A stretch of DNA of 64,000 nt, taken from positions 1 through 64,000 of the forward strand of contig NZ_CANMFC010000006.1 of the NCBI RefSeq assembly GCF_947497025.1, read 5' to 3'. The notes beneath the pieces were generated by a model that had not been told where the DNA came from, ran no database searches, and saw nothing but the letters and a program-made list of their open reading frames with translations. The DNA comes from an uncultured Kushneria sp. (GTDB taxonomy: Bacteria; Pseudomonadota; Gammaproteobacteria; Pseudomonadales; Halomonadaceae). This document shows positions 16,710 through 26,530 of the stretch, in pieces. Position numbers and translations under genes: made by a program. Position 1 is the first letter of the stretch. Each line of letters begins with the position of its first letter.

Positions 16710-18432
16710 CTGCACCGTTGATCTTACATTTACGATACTTGAGTACGGGATTCATGAGAGACCATGGGATCTCCGACCGCTGCTATACAGAGGCGGTGCT
16801 GCTGCAAAAACGAAGAAAGTTGACAGTCAGATCGATCAGGGCGAGCTCGGTCAACTATTACCAGAGCGCATCGAGTTGGTAATGCGGCTACACGAACACA
16901 TGGCTGCCGACCTTGCTGGTGGCGGAAGCCGCTACTCGGCGCAAAATAAAATTGCTGCGTTGCGACGCTTCTTTGCCTGGAGCGATGCGACAGGAGAAAA
17001 ACTTGATCTCGAAACGGTGTCCGATACCTTCATTCGTTGGACTGATCACTTACTACACCGTTATCGAGTCGAGCGCAGCTTTAGTGAAGGCACCCTATAT
17101 GACCTTACCAGGCTCACCGCGACAATGCTTGACCGTGCGCTGGACCGCCAGGCGAGCTTGAGCAAAAGCACTCGTATTCGCAAGCCACGCAGCAAAGGCA
17201 AGGTGCATACTGCTAGAGCAGATAAACAGAATCTGCAAAGCACCTTCGAGTTCGGACATTTACTAGCTGATATATGCAACGCATTGACGTCAGAAACAAT
17301 AAAGGGAGCGCTGCCGGTTTGTATCCCGTTACGCACCGGACAAGTCTTGGAACAATGGTCAGGACTGCCGCAACCGGAGAAAGCAGCGGCTCGACGTACC
17401 AGACCCCAATCCCGGGCGCAGATAGAAGCGTCAGCGGCAGCTCGTGCTGCCTGGCAGGAAGATCGAACCCTGCGAACTCGTTATCCTCTTGTCAATTTAC
17501 GCATTGAAAGCGAGCTGCTGATATTCATTGCTCAGACCGGCATGAACCTGCAGCAAGCCCATACCATGCGAGTCGAGCATTTCCATTACGCCAGTCACCT
17601 AGACGGCTATCAGGTACGCACCTTTAAAAAGCGCCGCGACGGTGAAGTACTGTTCGAAATTTATGCCAATTACCGAAACTGGTTCGAAAATTATCTCGTG
17701 TGGCGCTCTGAATGGTTTTCCACCGAGCCAGATGATTTGCTATTTCCACTTGTGCGCATTGGAGGACGAATCACAGTAGAGCCGCCTCAATTCACGAGTC
17801 TTATGAATGTTTGCAGCAAAATCGGCATACAACTTGTAAGGCCAAGAAAAATGCGCGGAACGCGTATCAACTGGTTGCTTCGTGAGTCTCAGAATCCGGA
17901 ACAGGTTGCAGAGATGGCTCAACACACGGTTGAAACGCTAATAAGGGTATATTCCGACCCGCATCCACAGACCGCCATGGCGGAGATTACACGCTTCCAT
18001 CAAAAAACCGACCCATCCCTTTCTTCTCCCGCCCCAGGTCAATGTATATCGGCCAAACCTGAACTGCTAAGTGAAACTCCGCGGAATGCACCGCGTCCTG
18101 ATTGCATAAATGCAGCTGGCTGTCTGTTTTGTGTGCAACATCGGGATATCGAAAGTGAAGATCATGTCTGGTCTCTCGGCAGCCTGCGTCACCTTAAATC
18201 ACTCGAGCTGGCATGCTACCACCCGCCTAGTGCAGGAAGTCAGGTGGCGACAGAACATCCAGCCTTGCTTACGATCAAGCGTCTGACGGCCAAACTGCGT
18301 TTTTTTGAAGAAAGTAACAATATACGAAAGCTTTGGGTGGAAGAGATGAGTGCCCGTATCACAGAGGGTGATTATCATCCGGTCTGGGCAGGGTTCATTC
18401 GATTGGCAGAACTACGACAACAATCAATATAA
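16702..18432 (+). CDS. ginB: GinB-like tyrosine recombinase with altered active site
   Basis: A 576-residue phage-integrase-like protein, second in the operon. The ATG at 16702 overlaps the end of ginA by 8 nt; a GTG at 16675 is also in frame. The C-terminal domain keeps Arg388 (second Arg), His408 and Tyr417 (QHTVETLIRVYSD). However, the first catalytic Arg position is Asn282 (TGMNLQQ), and the first residue of the HxxR box is Arg385 (RGTR). This may be a structural or partner-dependent recombinase subunit. The C-terminal tail contains several cysteines (CINAAGCLFC). Confidence 0.8.
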   Translation: MSSCTVDLTFTILEYGIHERPWDLRPLLYRGGAAAKTKKVDSQIDQGELGQLLPERIELVMRLHEHMAADLAGGGSRYSAQNKIAALRRFFAWSDATGEKLDLETVSDTFIRWTDHLLHRYRVERSFSEGTLYDLTRLTATMLDRALDRQASLSKSTRIRKPRSKGKVHTARADKQNLQSTFEFGHLLADICNALTSETIKGALPVCIPLRTGQVLEQWSGLPQPEKAAARRTRPQSRAQIEASAAARAAWQEDRTLRTRYPLVNLRIESELLIFIAQTGMNLQQAHTMRVEHFHYASHLDGYQVRTFKKRRDGEVLFEIYANYRNWFENYLVWRSEWFSTEPDDLLFPLVRIGGRITVEPPQFTSLMNVCSKIGIQLVRPRKMRGTRINWLLRESQNPEQVAEMAQHTVETLIRVYSDPHPQTAMAEITRFHQKTDPSLSSPAPGQCISAKPELLSETPRNAPRPDCINAAGCLFCVQHRDIESEDHVWSLGSLRHLKSLELACYHPPSAGSQVATEHPALLTIKRLTAKLRFFEESNNIRKLWVEEMSARITEGDYHPVWAGFIRLAELRQQSI

Positions 18433-20465
18433 TGCAAAATCCTCTTTCGCAATTTGGCCTTTCCATTGACTCGCCTCTGGCAGTTCCTGACGCGCCCAAC
18501 TATCGTCCACCGTGTTGGCCACCGCAACGAGATTGGCCGGTCATCATTGATGCAGCTGGTCACATAGTGAGTCGTTGGGGTGATCCTATTTGGCGGCTTG
18601 ATCCGTGGGCAGGAAAAGCGATTATCCTCAACTTCGGTGACGGCCCGATAAAAAAATATGCAGCCGTGATTAGTCCTGCGAATGCAGATTTGCTGCGAAC
18701 CATTATCGGTTGGTGGTTGTATGGCCCGAATGGAGCACGCGGTGTCCGAGGTCTGAAAACCCGTTTCGATCAGATGCGTAAGCTGTTTGTTCTATGTACT
18801 CAAGAAGGCATTCTAGCGTCTGAGCTAAGTCAGTTTCCTCGAGTTTCAGATCAACTATCAAAAGTGCTTCAAATATCCCGATCAGGCGAATTTTTAGCAC
18901 TATTAAGTGAACTTTATGAACGCCGCAATACTATAGGGTTCACTGTCCTTGATCGCGCAGGACTGGCGCGCCTTGCAGCATCCTTACCTGAACATCAGGT
19001 TAACCAGACCCCGTATATCCCACCTCGCATCTGGCATTACCAAGTTACACGCTTACGCGCATGCCTGGACGACTTTCTGGCTCATCAAGAGTCTGTAGAG
19101 GAGTGCTTCCGCTTCTGTGTGAACGCCTATAGGTCCAACTTCATAACCCCTCAAGGGCAAAAAAAGCCCAAGTCGTTTTATCCGCTTAGGTGGCCAACTG
19201 ACGAAGCTAACGGCCAACAGACTGGACGTCAGTATTACGGTCAATTCATCGATACGGCCCGCCGGTTTGGTATCGCGGACCTTCTGGAACGCTGGACAGG
19301 CCGGAGCGACAGAGAGATCCGTGTCCAGACACTGACCAGCTACTTAAATCTCGTAAGCAGAGCCGGACTGGGCTATTTGTTGAACTTCAGTCTTATGCGA
19401 GTCGAAGAGGCCTGGAACCTCCGAACGAATTGCCTGCAAATAGAGAAGGATCCGTCCTTTGGTGATATTTATATCTTGCAAGGCTGCACGACTAAAACCA
19501 TGTCTGACTCCCAAGCCCTTTGGGTAACCTCTCCCTCAGCCAGGGTAGCGGTTAAAGCCATGCAGGTTGTCGCTAACCTCCGTACAGAAAGTGCTTTGTC
19601 TGAGCCCAACGCACACCCAGAAACAAAAGCTACAGCCTCAGAATCGCGCTATCTAATTGGCTATGCAACTGAACCGTGGAGCAAAAGAGGGAGTAAAGCC
19701 AATCACTCTCTTCGTCCCGGGATTCCATACTTGGCAAGAGCACTTCAGCTATTCGACCCTGAGCAGATGCGTATTACCCAGAAAGATTTTGAGTTGGCAC
19801 GTATGGTTACACCAACGTTATCTGATGAGTTCGCAGTTGGCAAAATATGGCCGTTGGCCTGGCACCAGCTGAGGCGAACCGGGGCAGTTAATATGCAGGC
19901 CTCGGGGCTGGTCAGCGACGCCTCCCTGCAGTTTCAGCTCAAGCATGTCACCAGAGCGATGAGCCTCTATTATGGTCAGAACCACTCACGAGTGCGGCTG
20001 GACGAGAAAGCCCATACGCTTTATGTCCGTACCATGTACGAAGTTTTGGGACGACAACTGCAACAGCTTGCGAGTGACCGTTTTGTCAGCCCGCACGGTG
20101 AGAAGCGGAAATCCGAGATCGTGCGGCTAATCTCAGCTACTGATGCCAGGAAAGTGATCAATCTGGCCAAGAAAGGTATAGCATCTTATCGTTCTGTATT
20201 GCTTGGCATTTGCACCAGTAGAGCCCCTTGTCCCTATGGCGGTATCGACAATATCGCACATTGCGGTGGAGGCGATTCTCTTGAGCAGCCCAAGCCATGT
20301 GCGGACGTGCTGTATGACCCCGCGCAACTCAATGAAGTTGAAGCGTTGGAGGCAATTCTGGACGAGCGCCTGGCTACTGCCGAAGCAGAAAGTCCTCTGA
20401 GAGCTTCACTCGAAGCCCAGAAACGTAGTGTGGAGAACTATCGCCATGCCATCCAGCAAATGTAA
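18432..20465 (+). CDS. ginC: GinC-like tyrosine recombinase
   Basis: A 677-residue protein, third in the operon; its ATG shares bases with the ginB stop (TAATG). The C-terminal catalytic domain shows Arg323 (SLMRVEEAW), His478-Gln-Leu-Arg481 in AWHQLRRTG, a late His (LKHVTRAM) and the nucleophile at Tyr513 or Tyr514 (SLYYGQ). A cysteine cluster follows (CTSRAPCPYGGIDNIAHC, a possible small zinc site). It is larger than typical phage integrases, as expected for the third integrase of GInts. Confidence 0.82.
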   Translation: MQNPLSQFGLSIDSPLAVPDAPNYRPPCWPPQRDWPVIIDAAGHIVSRWGDPIWRLDPWAGKAIILNFGDGPIKKYAAVISPANADLLRTIIGWWLYGPNGARGVRGLKTRFDQMRKLFVLCTQEGILASELSQFPRVSDQLSKVLQISRSGEFLALLSELYERRNTIGFTVLDRAGLARLAASLPEHQVNQTPYIPPRIWHYQVTRLRACLDDFLAHQESVEECFRFCVNAYRSNFITPQGQKKPKSFYPLRWPTDEANGQQTGRQYYGQFIDTARRFGIADLLERWTGRSDREIRVQTLTSYLNLVSRAGLGYLLNFSLMRVEEAWNLRTNCLQIEKDPSFGDIYILQGCTTKTMSDSQALWVTSPSARVAVKAMQVVANLRTESALSEPNAHPETKATASESRYLIGYATEPWSKRGSKANHSLRPGIPYLARALQLFDPEQMRITQKDFELARMVTPTLSDEFAVGKIWPLAWHQLRRTGAVNMQASGLVSDASLQFQLKHVTRAMSLYYGQNHSRVRLDEKAHTLYVRTMYEVLGRQLQQLASDRFVSPHGEKRKSEIVRLISATDARKVINLAKKGIASYRSVLLGICTSRAPCPYGGIDNIAHCGGGDSLEQPKPCADVLYDPAQLNEVEALEAILDERLATAEAESPLRASLEAQKRSVENYRHAIQQM

Positions 20466-20910
20466 CTCTACTGGTTCAACCAAGCGTACGAGCGCCGAAG
20501 AGCAGTATCGCGCGGCGTTCGAGCGCCTAAAAAACAACAAGTCCGAACGACTGCCAAAGGGTACTCCTTTAAGTCAGAACAACGTTGCCAAAGAGGCCGG
20601 CAGTGACCCCTCTGCCTTGAAAAAAACGCGATTTCCTCTCTTGGTTGATGAAATCCAAAAGTACATTGAAGTGCATGCTGAGGAATACCCAAAATCTGCG
20701 CGTCAGGTCAGTTTATTGACTCGCAAGAAAAATCGTGGCTTTCGGGAGCGGATCGAGGAAATTACACGGCAACGAGATCACCTTGCAAGCCTGTTAAGTG
20801 AGGCCGATGCCAACATGCTTGAGCTGTATGACCGCATTGATGAGCTAGAACGGCAACTACCTACATCAAATGTCTTACCTATCGATCCACGAGGACGCAA
20901 AAAACTTTGA
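20446..20910 (+). CDS. ginD: GinD-like small coiled-coil accessory protein
   Basis: A 154-residue basic protein, last in the operon, overlapping ginC by 20 nt. The N-terminal half carries a helix-turn-helix-like stretch (LSQNNVAKEAGSDPSALKKT). The C-terminal half is heptad-rich (RERIEEITRQRDHLASLL, then LYDRIDELERQL), predicting a coiled coil. GInt operons end with a small helix-loop-helix protein essential for recombination, and Tn554 has a comparable TnpC. The assignment rests on gene order and architecture. Confidence 0.7.
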   Translation: MPSSKCNSTGSTKRTSAEEQYRAAFERLKNNKSERLPKGTPLSQNNVAKEAGSDPSALKKTRFPLLVDEIQKYIEVHAEEYPKSARQVSLLTRKKNRGFRERIEEITRQRDHLASLLSEADANMLELYDRIDELERQLPTSNVLPIDPRGRKKL

Positions 20911-21169
20911 ATCTGACACTCGGTAGTATTTCAGAAGAAGTCGCACTTTAGAGCGTTCGGAAAGCTCTTTACGGGATAGTTTTATGTGCCATTGCGCTCG
21001 TCAGGCCATCCAGTCGCATTGGCATTAACTACTCTCCACACCGATCCTTCGATGAAAGAGGCATGGCAGCCAAAGAATCGCCGCTTCATGCCGGTTCCAG
21101 CCAGCATCAATCGAACCAAAACCAACATGTCGGAAACGGTGATAGATCCGTCCAATGGAAGCACAGTGA

Positions 21170-21870
21170 TCAGGTTCTGTCTGAAAAGTCGGCTCTCATG
21201 CATCGCTCGGCAGTCCAGCGACACCATGGCCCTGAGGCTGCTGGCCGGTTTGTCGTAACGGGTATTCAACCGACGTTTTCCTTCAGCCAGCCAAACAGGC
21301 GTTCCACCACGTTGCGCTGACGGTATTTTGGCCGGTCGAACTTATGCGGCAGACCCGACCGCGGGCGTCGATGCATGCGGCATCGCGGGATGAGATCGGA
21401 CGCATGTCGTAACGTGTACAGTAGCGTCGCAGCACATCGCTGTTGTAGCCCTTGTCCGCCACGATGTAACGGCCGCATTTGCGAGGTCGACCCGAATGCC
21501 CCGGTAATCGAACCTTCTACAGCAGTTCGGTCAGGTGTATCGAATCGGCGCACTGGCCTGTGGAAAGGGAGAAGACAAGAGGAAAGCCGCGGCTGTCACA
21601 CAGAAGATGTATCTTCGTGCCCAGACCGCCACGGCTACGGCCGAGGGTATGATCCGGTGGTTATACCGATGCCTTTTTTACCGGCACCGCTGGCTGATCG
21701 AGCCGCTCTGATGGATGTTGAATTCATCATTCAGGTGTCGATATCCATGATGCCGTCTTCACAAAGACGAAGGTGTAGGCGTGCCAGAATCCGATCGAAG
21801 ATGCCGTCATCACGCCACTGTGGAAAGCGCTGATAGACGGTTGTCCATGCTGTCTGGGCCGGAGCGCATT
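21170..21870 (-). pseudogene. IS5-family (IS427-like) transposase remnant
   Basis: Read on the minus strand, separate frames give pieces of one transposase in the right order: TVYQRFPQWRDDGIF, LHLRLCEDGIMDIDT, GLGTKIHLLCDSRGF, YIVADKGYNSDVLRRYC, then FDRPKYRQRNVVERLFGWLKE and a terminal ADFSDRT before a stop. At least four frameshifts separate them, and the N-terminus is missing, so it is inactive. It sits between ginD and the cargo and is probably a later insertion or a capture scar. In 20911-21169 I see no gene that can be supported. Confidence 0.75.
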
Positions 21871-21923
21871 ATTCAGAGTAAATCCCGGGTGCGGCCAACC
21901 CATGGCATTATGGAAGTGATGCT

Positions 21924-23456
21924 TTAATGCTGTGGGCGCTCAGTGTGCCTCTTCTGCTTGAACAGGTTCAGTGGTAATAATCCAGGCAGCATCAGCAGGG
22001 CAGCGAGTATCCAGGCGGGCCAGCTACCGGTGCGAGTGAACGGGGTCAGGCCCTGCATAGGGGTTACCTCGCCAGTTAAACTGGTCTGTTCAAACTGTGG
22101 GGCGCGGGCAGTGACATGGCCCTGGGAGTCGATCATGGCCGTTACGCCATTACTGGTGGCACGAATCAGGTGACGGCCATTTTCCAAGGCGCGTAGACGC
22201 GCCATTTGAAGATGTTGGAGTGGGCCAATGGAACGCCCGAACCACGTATCGTTGGAAACCGTCAATAGCAGTTCTGCATTACGTGCCTGCCGGGCTACAT
22301 GATCGGCAAAAATGATCTCATAGCAGATGGCATTGCCAATGATTGTCCCGGCTACGTGTAACGGTGCCTGTTTGTCTGATCCTGGGGCCATGCCTGGTGC
22401 TGGCAGGTCAAAAAAAGCGAGGGTGTCGGCGAGGAGGCTTTCTAGCGGCAGGTACTCGCCAAACGGTACCAGGTGGGCTTTTTGGTATTGGCCTTGTACG
22501 TTATTTAGACCGATAACGCTGTTGTAGGAGCGCCCTTCATTGTCGCGCTGCAAGATACCGGTAAGTAACGGGGTACCCGGCCCGAGATCAGACGATACTT
22601 GCTCGAGTATTCTTTGCGCTTCCTGCTCAAACATGGGAAGTGCTGCCTCAGGCCAAACGATGAGATCAGTCTGCCCTGATTGCTCCTGCGTCATCTTTGT
22701 GTAGATATTGATCGCCTCACGCTGGCCTTTGGCACTCCATTTGATGCGCTGGTCAAGATTCCCTTGCAACAACGTCACACGTACGGGGTCGCCAGCCGGG
22801 GTTGTCCATTGGGTAGGCAACAGGAAAGGAACGAGCCACAGCACGGCAATCGGGACAAGGCAACCCCAGCGGCGGCGTAGCATCTCTACCCCTAACGTGC
22901 CTGTCAGCGCAGTAAAGAGTGACAGCAAGTACACACCCCCAACGGGCGCCCAGGGGGCTAGTGGAGAATCTATCTGAGAGGTGCCCAGCAATAACCAGGG
23001 AAAGCCGGTAAACAACCAGGTGCGTAGCCATTCGCTAATCACCCAGACACCGGCAAAGCTGAGAAAGGCTAACCGTGGCCCCGTTATGCGTCGATAGAGC
23101 CCAAAGGGGATTGCAAAAAAGAGCGCCAGGGCGCTGACAAAAAGAGAGGTAAGGAGTATCGCTCCAAGGGCCCCCGTGCCACTGAAATCGTGAATAGCAA
23201 CGAAGACCCATGACGTGCCGGAGCCGAACAGGCCTACTCCATAGCACCACCCGCGCAGGGTGGCCATCGCGGGCGTTAGTGTCTGTATCTTCCAATAGAC
23301 CAGTGCCACGGCCACTGGGCCAAGCCACCACAGGAAGAAAGGGGCAGCACTCAAGGTGGTCAACACCCCGGCGGCTAGCGCTACAAGGCAATCGACTATT
23401 GGTGAGAGTCGCCCAGTAAAAAATGAATCTCTCTTCTCTTGCTTGACCGAGTCCAT
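21924..23456 (-). CDS. lnt: apolipoprotein N-acyltransferase (island copy)
   Basis: An inner-membrane enzyme of about 510 residues that adds the third acyl chain to lipoproteins. Six to seven hydrophobic segments surround a nitrilase-like periplasmic domain with the catalytic triad: Glu in VWPEAALP, Lys in YQKAHLVPFGEYLP and Cys in AICYEIIF. I start it at the ATG at 23456; a GTG at 23492 is also in frame. It lies right after an lspA remnant and downstream of cadA on the same strand, so it may be transcribed with the cadmium pump. The host should have its own essential lnt elsewhere. Confidence 0.92.
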   Translation of the reverse strand: MDSVKQEKRDSFFTGRLSPIVDCLVALAAGVLTTLSAAPFFLWWLGPVAVALVYWKIQTLTPAMATLRGWCYGVGLFGSGTSWVFVAIHDFSGTGALGAILLTSLFVSALALFFAIPFGLYRRITGPRLAFLSFAGVWVISEWLRTWLFTGFPWLLLGTSQIDSPLAPWAPVGGVYLLSLFTALTGTLGVEMLRRRWGCLVPIAVLWLVPFLLPTQWTTPAGDPVRVTLLQGNLDQRIKWSAKGQREAINIYTKMTQEQSGQTDLIVWPEAALPMFEQEAQRILEQVSSDLGPGTPLLTGILQRDNEGRSYNSVIGLNNVQGQYQKAHLVPFGEYLPLESLLADTLAFFDLPAPGMAPGSDKQAPLHVAGTIIGNAICYEIIFADHVARQARNAELLLTVSNDTWFGRSIGPLQHLQMARLRALENGRHLIRATSNGVTAMIDSQGHVTARAPQFEQTSLTGEVTPMQGLTPFTRTGSWPAWILAALLMLPGLLPLNLFKQKRHTERPQH

Positions 23457-23460
23457 ACTG

Positions 23461-23765
23461 TTACTCAAAGAGCTTAAAAGCAGGACGCTCACGCCATAAC
23501 GTCATTGCGTACATCAATACACTTGTCAATAACGCTATATCGGCCATGTTAAAGGCGGGCCAATGCCATTCGCCCGGTAAACGTCCCGATAGTCGACGAC
23601 GCGCCCTCGCGCCAAATGATTAACGGTATTACCAAGCGCGCGGCCGAGCATCAGGCTGTACGTACAGGCTTTCGACTGTGGTAGGGGTTTGCATGGCTGC
23701 ACTACCAATCAAGCCAGCGAGGGTGAATCATGGCCAACGATGTGAAGGGCCGTCGTTTTGCGCTG
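23461..23765 (-). pseudogene. lspA: lspA (lipoprotein signal peptidase) remnant
   Basis: On the minus strand two overlapping frames give the C-terminal half of signal peptidase II: LMLGRALGNTVNHLARGRVVDY (conserved GGALGNxxDR-like block, only partly preserved) and, after a frameshift, WHWPAFNMADIALL (the block with the second catalytic Asp) and a tail ending FKLFE. The first half is missing. The usual GNLIDR Asp position is Asn-His here. lspA frequently follows cadA in mobile cadmium cassettes, and the position between cadA and lnt fits that arrangement. Confidence 0.72.
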
Positions 23766-23768
23766 CTT

Positions 23769-25955
23769 TCATGACGTTGTTTTCCCTTGAGACAGGCCTG
23801 TCAACGAGTTATCGGGCGAAAATCGGTAACCTAGCAGTCGCATGGCATTCAGCGTAACCAGGACGGTTGCACCGGTATCGGCCATCACCGCAATCCACAT
23901 GCCGGTAATACCCAGAGCCGTGGTGACTAGAAAAATGGCTTTTAGGCCAAGGGCGAGAACGACGTTGGTTTTGACGTTGCGCAGCGTGGTTCGAGAGAGG
24001 TCTATCAGCTCGGCGATGCCGGTAACGCGATTCTTTAGCAAGGCCGCATCTGCCGTTTCCAGCGCCACATCCGTGCCGCCGCCCATGGCGATACCGACAT
24101 CGGCTGCCGCGAGGGCCGGGGCATCGTTGATGCCATCGCCTACTTTACCGACGGGGCCACGGCCCGTCGCTTGCCAGTCACGAATATACTCTGCCTTGTC
24201 TTCAGGCATCAGTTCGCCATGCGCTTCAATGCCCAGGCGGTCTCCAGTGGCAGCGACGGTCCGTGTGTTATCACCGCTGAGCATCACGGCTTGCACACCC
24301 AACCGCGATAGCGCCGCCAGGCCCTCAAGGGCATCTTCGCGTGGTTCATCGCGAACAGCGATCAAGCCCAGTAGACGTTCGCCTTCGACGAGGATAGCAA
24401 GGCTCTTGCCGGCTTCTTCCAACTCGACAATCCGCGCACTGATACTTTCATCAAGCATGACTTGCCCATGAAGGTGACGAGGCGTTACCAAGCTTAGCTC
24501 GCGATCCTCCACCCGGCCTGAAACGCCGCGTCCCGCCAGAGCGCGGCTGCCGGTGGCCAGGGGGAGGGTCAGGCCCGACTGATGGGCATGATCGACGATC
24601 GCCGTAGCGATAGGATGACTGGAATCTCGCTCTATCGCGGCGGCAAGCCGTAATACGTTTTTATCGCCTTCCTCGATAGCCCAGGACTCAACATCCGTGA
24701 CTTTTGGGGTACCCGCAGTGAGAGTGCCCGTCTTGTCTAGCGCTACCAGGCGAAGCTTGCCTAACTGTTCAAGAACGACACCGCCTTTGATCAGCAGGCC
24801 GCGCCGAGCGCCCGCCGAGAGCCCTGCGGCAATGGCGGCAGGGGTTGAAATCACCAGTGCGCAGGGGCATGCGATCAACAGCAATGCTAACGCCCGGTAA
24901 ATCGACTCCGACCATGCCATGGTCGATACCAGCGGTGGCACTATCGCCATCAGTAGCGCGAGCAAGACGACGGCGGGCATATAGTAATAAGCAAAACGAT
25001 CTATGAAGCGGGCTATGGGCGCCTTGGCAGCCTGCGCTTCCTCAACCAGACGGATGACACGCGCAATGGTGTTGTCATCTGCGCCTCGTGTTACCTCCAC
25101 CTCCAGGGCGGCATCAAGGTTCACTGTGCCAGCAAAAATGTCATCACCTGGTGCGCGCGAACGGGGTATGGACTCACCGTTTACCGGCGATTCGTCCAGG
25201 TCTGACGTCCCCACCAAGATACGTCCATCACAGGGGACGCGATCCCCGGGACGCACCAGCACGCGCTGACCGGGTTCAAGCGATTCTGCCGAGACGTCAC
25301 GCAGATCGCCATTGTCCATCAGTCTTGCGGTTGACGGCGTCAAGTTTGCCAAGGCTGAGATACTGCGTCGCGCCCGTGAAGCGGCTACTCCTTCGAGCAG
25401 CTCTCCCACGGCGAACAAGAACACGACCATTGCTGCTTCAGCAGCGGCATTGATGGCCAATGCGCCAAGCGCCGCAATGCACATCAGCATCTCGATGGTA
25501 AAAGGGTTGCGCATCTTGAGTGCGCCCCAGGCACTCTTCGCGATGGGCATCAAGCCGACCAGCGTGGCCAGAATGAAAGGGATATTACCCAACGAAGGCC
25601 ATGCCAAACCAAGCACGAAGGCCACTACCAGCAGATTTCCTGTGATAATGACCAGGCGCCCTTTGGCGGTTTGCCACCAGGGAATTGAAGAGCTGGACGC
25701 CTGTTTGTGGTCATCATCGGAGACCACTTGGTAGCCTAGCTCGTTCAGAGTGCCTTCAATGGTTTTTTGCGAGGGGGGCCTGTGATCGTGGTGGTGAATC
25801 TTCACCGACCCCGTGACAGAGCTTGCCGTCACCTCCTCAATGCCGTCCAGTCGTTCCAGCGCAGACACTACCTTGCGCTCACAACCGCCGCAGTCCATGC
25901 CTTCGACACGCAGCGTCAAGACGGTAGGCTCTGCTGTCTGCGTTGATGTTTTCAT
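23769..25955 (-). CDS. cadA: Cd/Zn/Pb-exporting P1B-type ATPase
   Basis: A metal pump of about 728 residues (CadA/ZntA/PbrA type). An N-terminal heavy-metal-associated domain carries GMDCGGCERK. There are eight predicted helices with the transport motif CPC (LLIACPCALVIS), the phosphorylation loop DKTGTLTAGTP, the HP locus (DSSHPIATAI) and a GDGINDAPAL hinge. A short His stretch (HHHDHRP) follows the metal domain. The ATG at 25955 is chosen because the frame upstream covers the promoter region. It is divergent from a MerR regulator with a shared operator and is the core of the island's metal resistance. Confidence 0.95.
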   Translation of the reverse strand: MKTSTQTAEPTVLTLRVEGMDCGGCERKVVSALERLDGIEEVTASSVTGSVKIHHHDHRPPSQKTIEGTLNELGYQVVSDDDHKQASSSSIPWWQTAKGRLVIITGNLLVVAFVLGLAWPSLGNIPFILATLVGLMPIAKSAWGALKMRNPFTIEMLMCIAALGALAINAAAEAAMVVFLFAVGELLEGVAASRARRSISALANLTPSTARLMDNGDLRDVSAESLEPGQRVLVRPGDRVPCDGRILVGTSDLDESPVNGESIPRSRAPGDDIFAGTVNLDAALEVEVTRGADDNTIARVIRLVEEAQAAKAPIARFIDRFAYYYMPAVVLLALLMAIVPPLVSTMAWSESIYRALALLLIACPCALVISTPAAIAAGLSAGARRGLLIKGGVVLEQLGKLRLVALDKTGTLTAGTPKVTDVESWAIEEGDKNVLRLAAAIERDSSHPIATAIVDHAHQSGLTLPLATGSRALAGRGVSGRVEDRELSLVTPRHLHGQVMLDESISARIVELEEAGKSLAILVEGERLLGLIAVRDEPREDALEGLAALSRLGVQAVMLSGDNTRTVAATGDRLGIEAHGELMPEDKAEYIRDWQATGRGPVGKVGDGINDAPALAAADVGIAMGGGTDVALETADAALLKNRVTGIAELIDLSRTTLRNVKTNVVLALGLKAIFLVTTALGITGMWIAVMADTGATVLVTLNAMRLLGYRFSPDNSLTGLSQGKTTS

Positions 25956-25989
25956 GGAATCGCCCCTCCCATATGAACTATGGTTTCGA

Positions 25990-26020
25990 AGTGTAAACCT
26001 TGTAGCAACTACAGCTTCAA
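25990..26020 (-). promoter_or_regulatory. MerR-type promoter/operator of cadA
   Basis: Read on the minus strand: -35 TTGAAG (26015-26020), a 19-bp spacer containing the dyad CTGTAGTTGCTACAAG, and -10 TACACT (25990-25995). An over-long 19-bp spacer with a central dyad is diagnostic of MerR-family activation. It lies between cadA and the divergent regulator gene. A second copy precedes czcD. Confidence 0.88.
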
Positions 26021-26042
26021 GCTCTTCGGAAGGAGTTTTACC

Positions 26043-26501
26043 ATGTCGATGAGGGGGCAAAGTATCAGCATTGGTGAGTTGGCAAGGCGGGCCGATTGCA
26101 AACCTGAAACGGTTCGCTACTACGAGCGTATCGGGCTGTTGCGCGATGCGTCACGAACCGACGGAGGGCAGCGCCGTTATGGAGATGACACAGTTCGGCG
26201 TTTGAGTTTCATCCGCCATGCCCGAGACTTTGGCTTTTCGGTGGCCTCAGTGCGAGAGCTTTTGGCAATGTCAGATCAGCCTGACATGTCTTGCCAGGAA
26301 GTCGATGCCATTGCCACACATCATTTGAAAAAAGTAGAGTCTCGTCTTCAACGACTGTCTGCACTGCGTGAGGAGCTGCAACGCATGGTCACGCATTGTG
26401 CCGGAGGCAAAGTGGAAAGCTGCCGAATCATTGAAGTCATCAGTGATCATCAGCTCTGTATCACTGAAAACTCACATGGAGGGGCTCAAGACCTGGGTTA
26501 G
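26043..26501 (+). CDS. cadR: CadR/PbrR-type MerR-family metal regulator
   Basis: A 152-residue MerR-family activator. The N-terminal winged helix is ISIGELARRADCKPETVRYYERIGLL (residues 6-31, shown only as its motif), followed by the dimerisation helix (DAIATHHLKKVESRLQRL). Metal-binding cysteines lie in MSCQEV, THCAGG and ESCRII, the arrangement of CadR/PbrR proteins that sense Cd, Pb or Zn. The ATG at 26043 has a GGAGTTTT upstream and begins at the family start. It is divergent from cadA and probably also controls czcD. Confidence 0.92.
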   Translation: MSMRGQSISIGELARRADCKPETVRYYERIGLLRDASRTDGGQRRYGDDTVRRLSFIRHARDFGFSVASVRELLAMSDQPDMSCQEVDAIATHHLKKVESRLQRLSALREELQRMVTHCAGGKVESCRIIEVISDHQLCITENSHGGAQDLG

Positions 26502-26530
26502 AGCCCACGCTATTTTCCTCTTCCAACGCG

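Noticed and set aside
20982-21269. 95-codon minus-strand frame and 90-codon plus-strand frame after ginD
   Set aside because: The minus frame begins inside the out-of-frame tail of the IS5-like transposase, and neither has a ribosome site or a recognised family.
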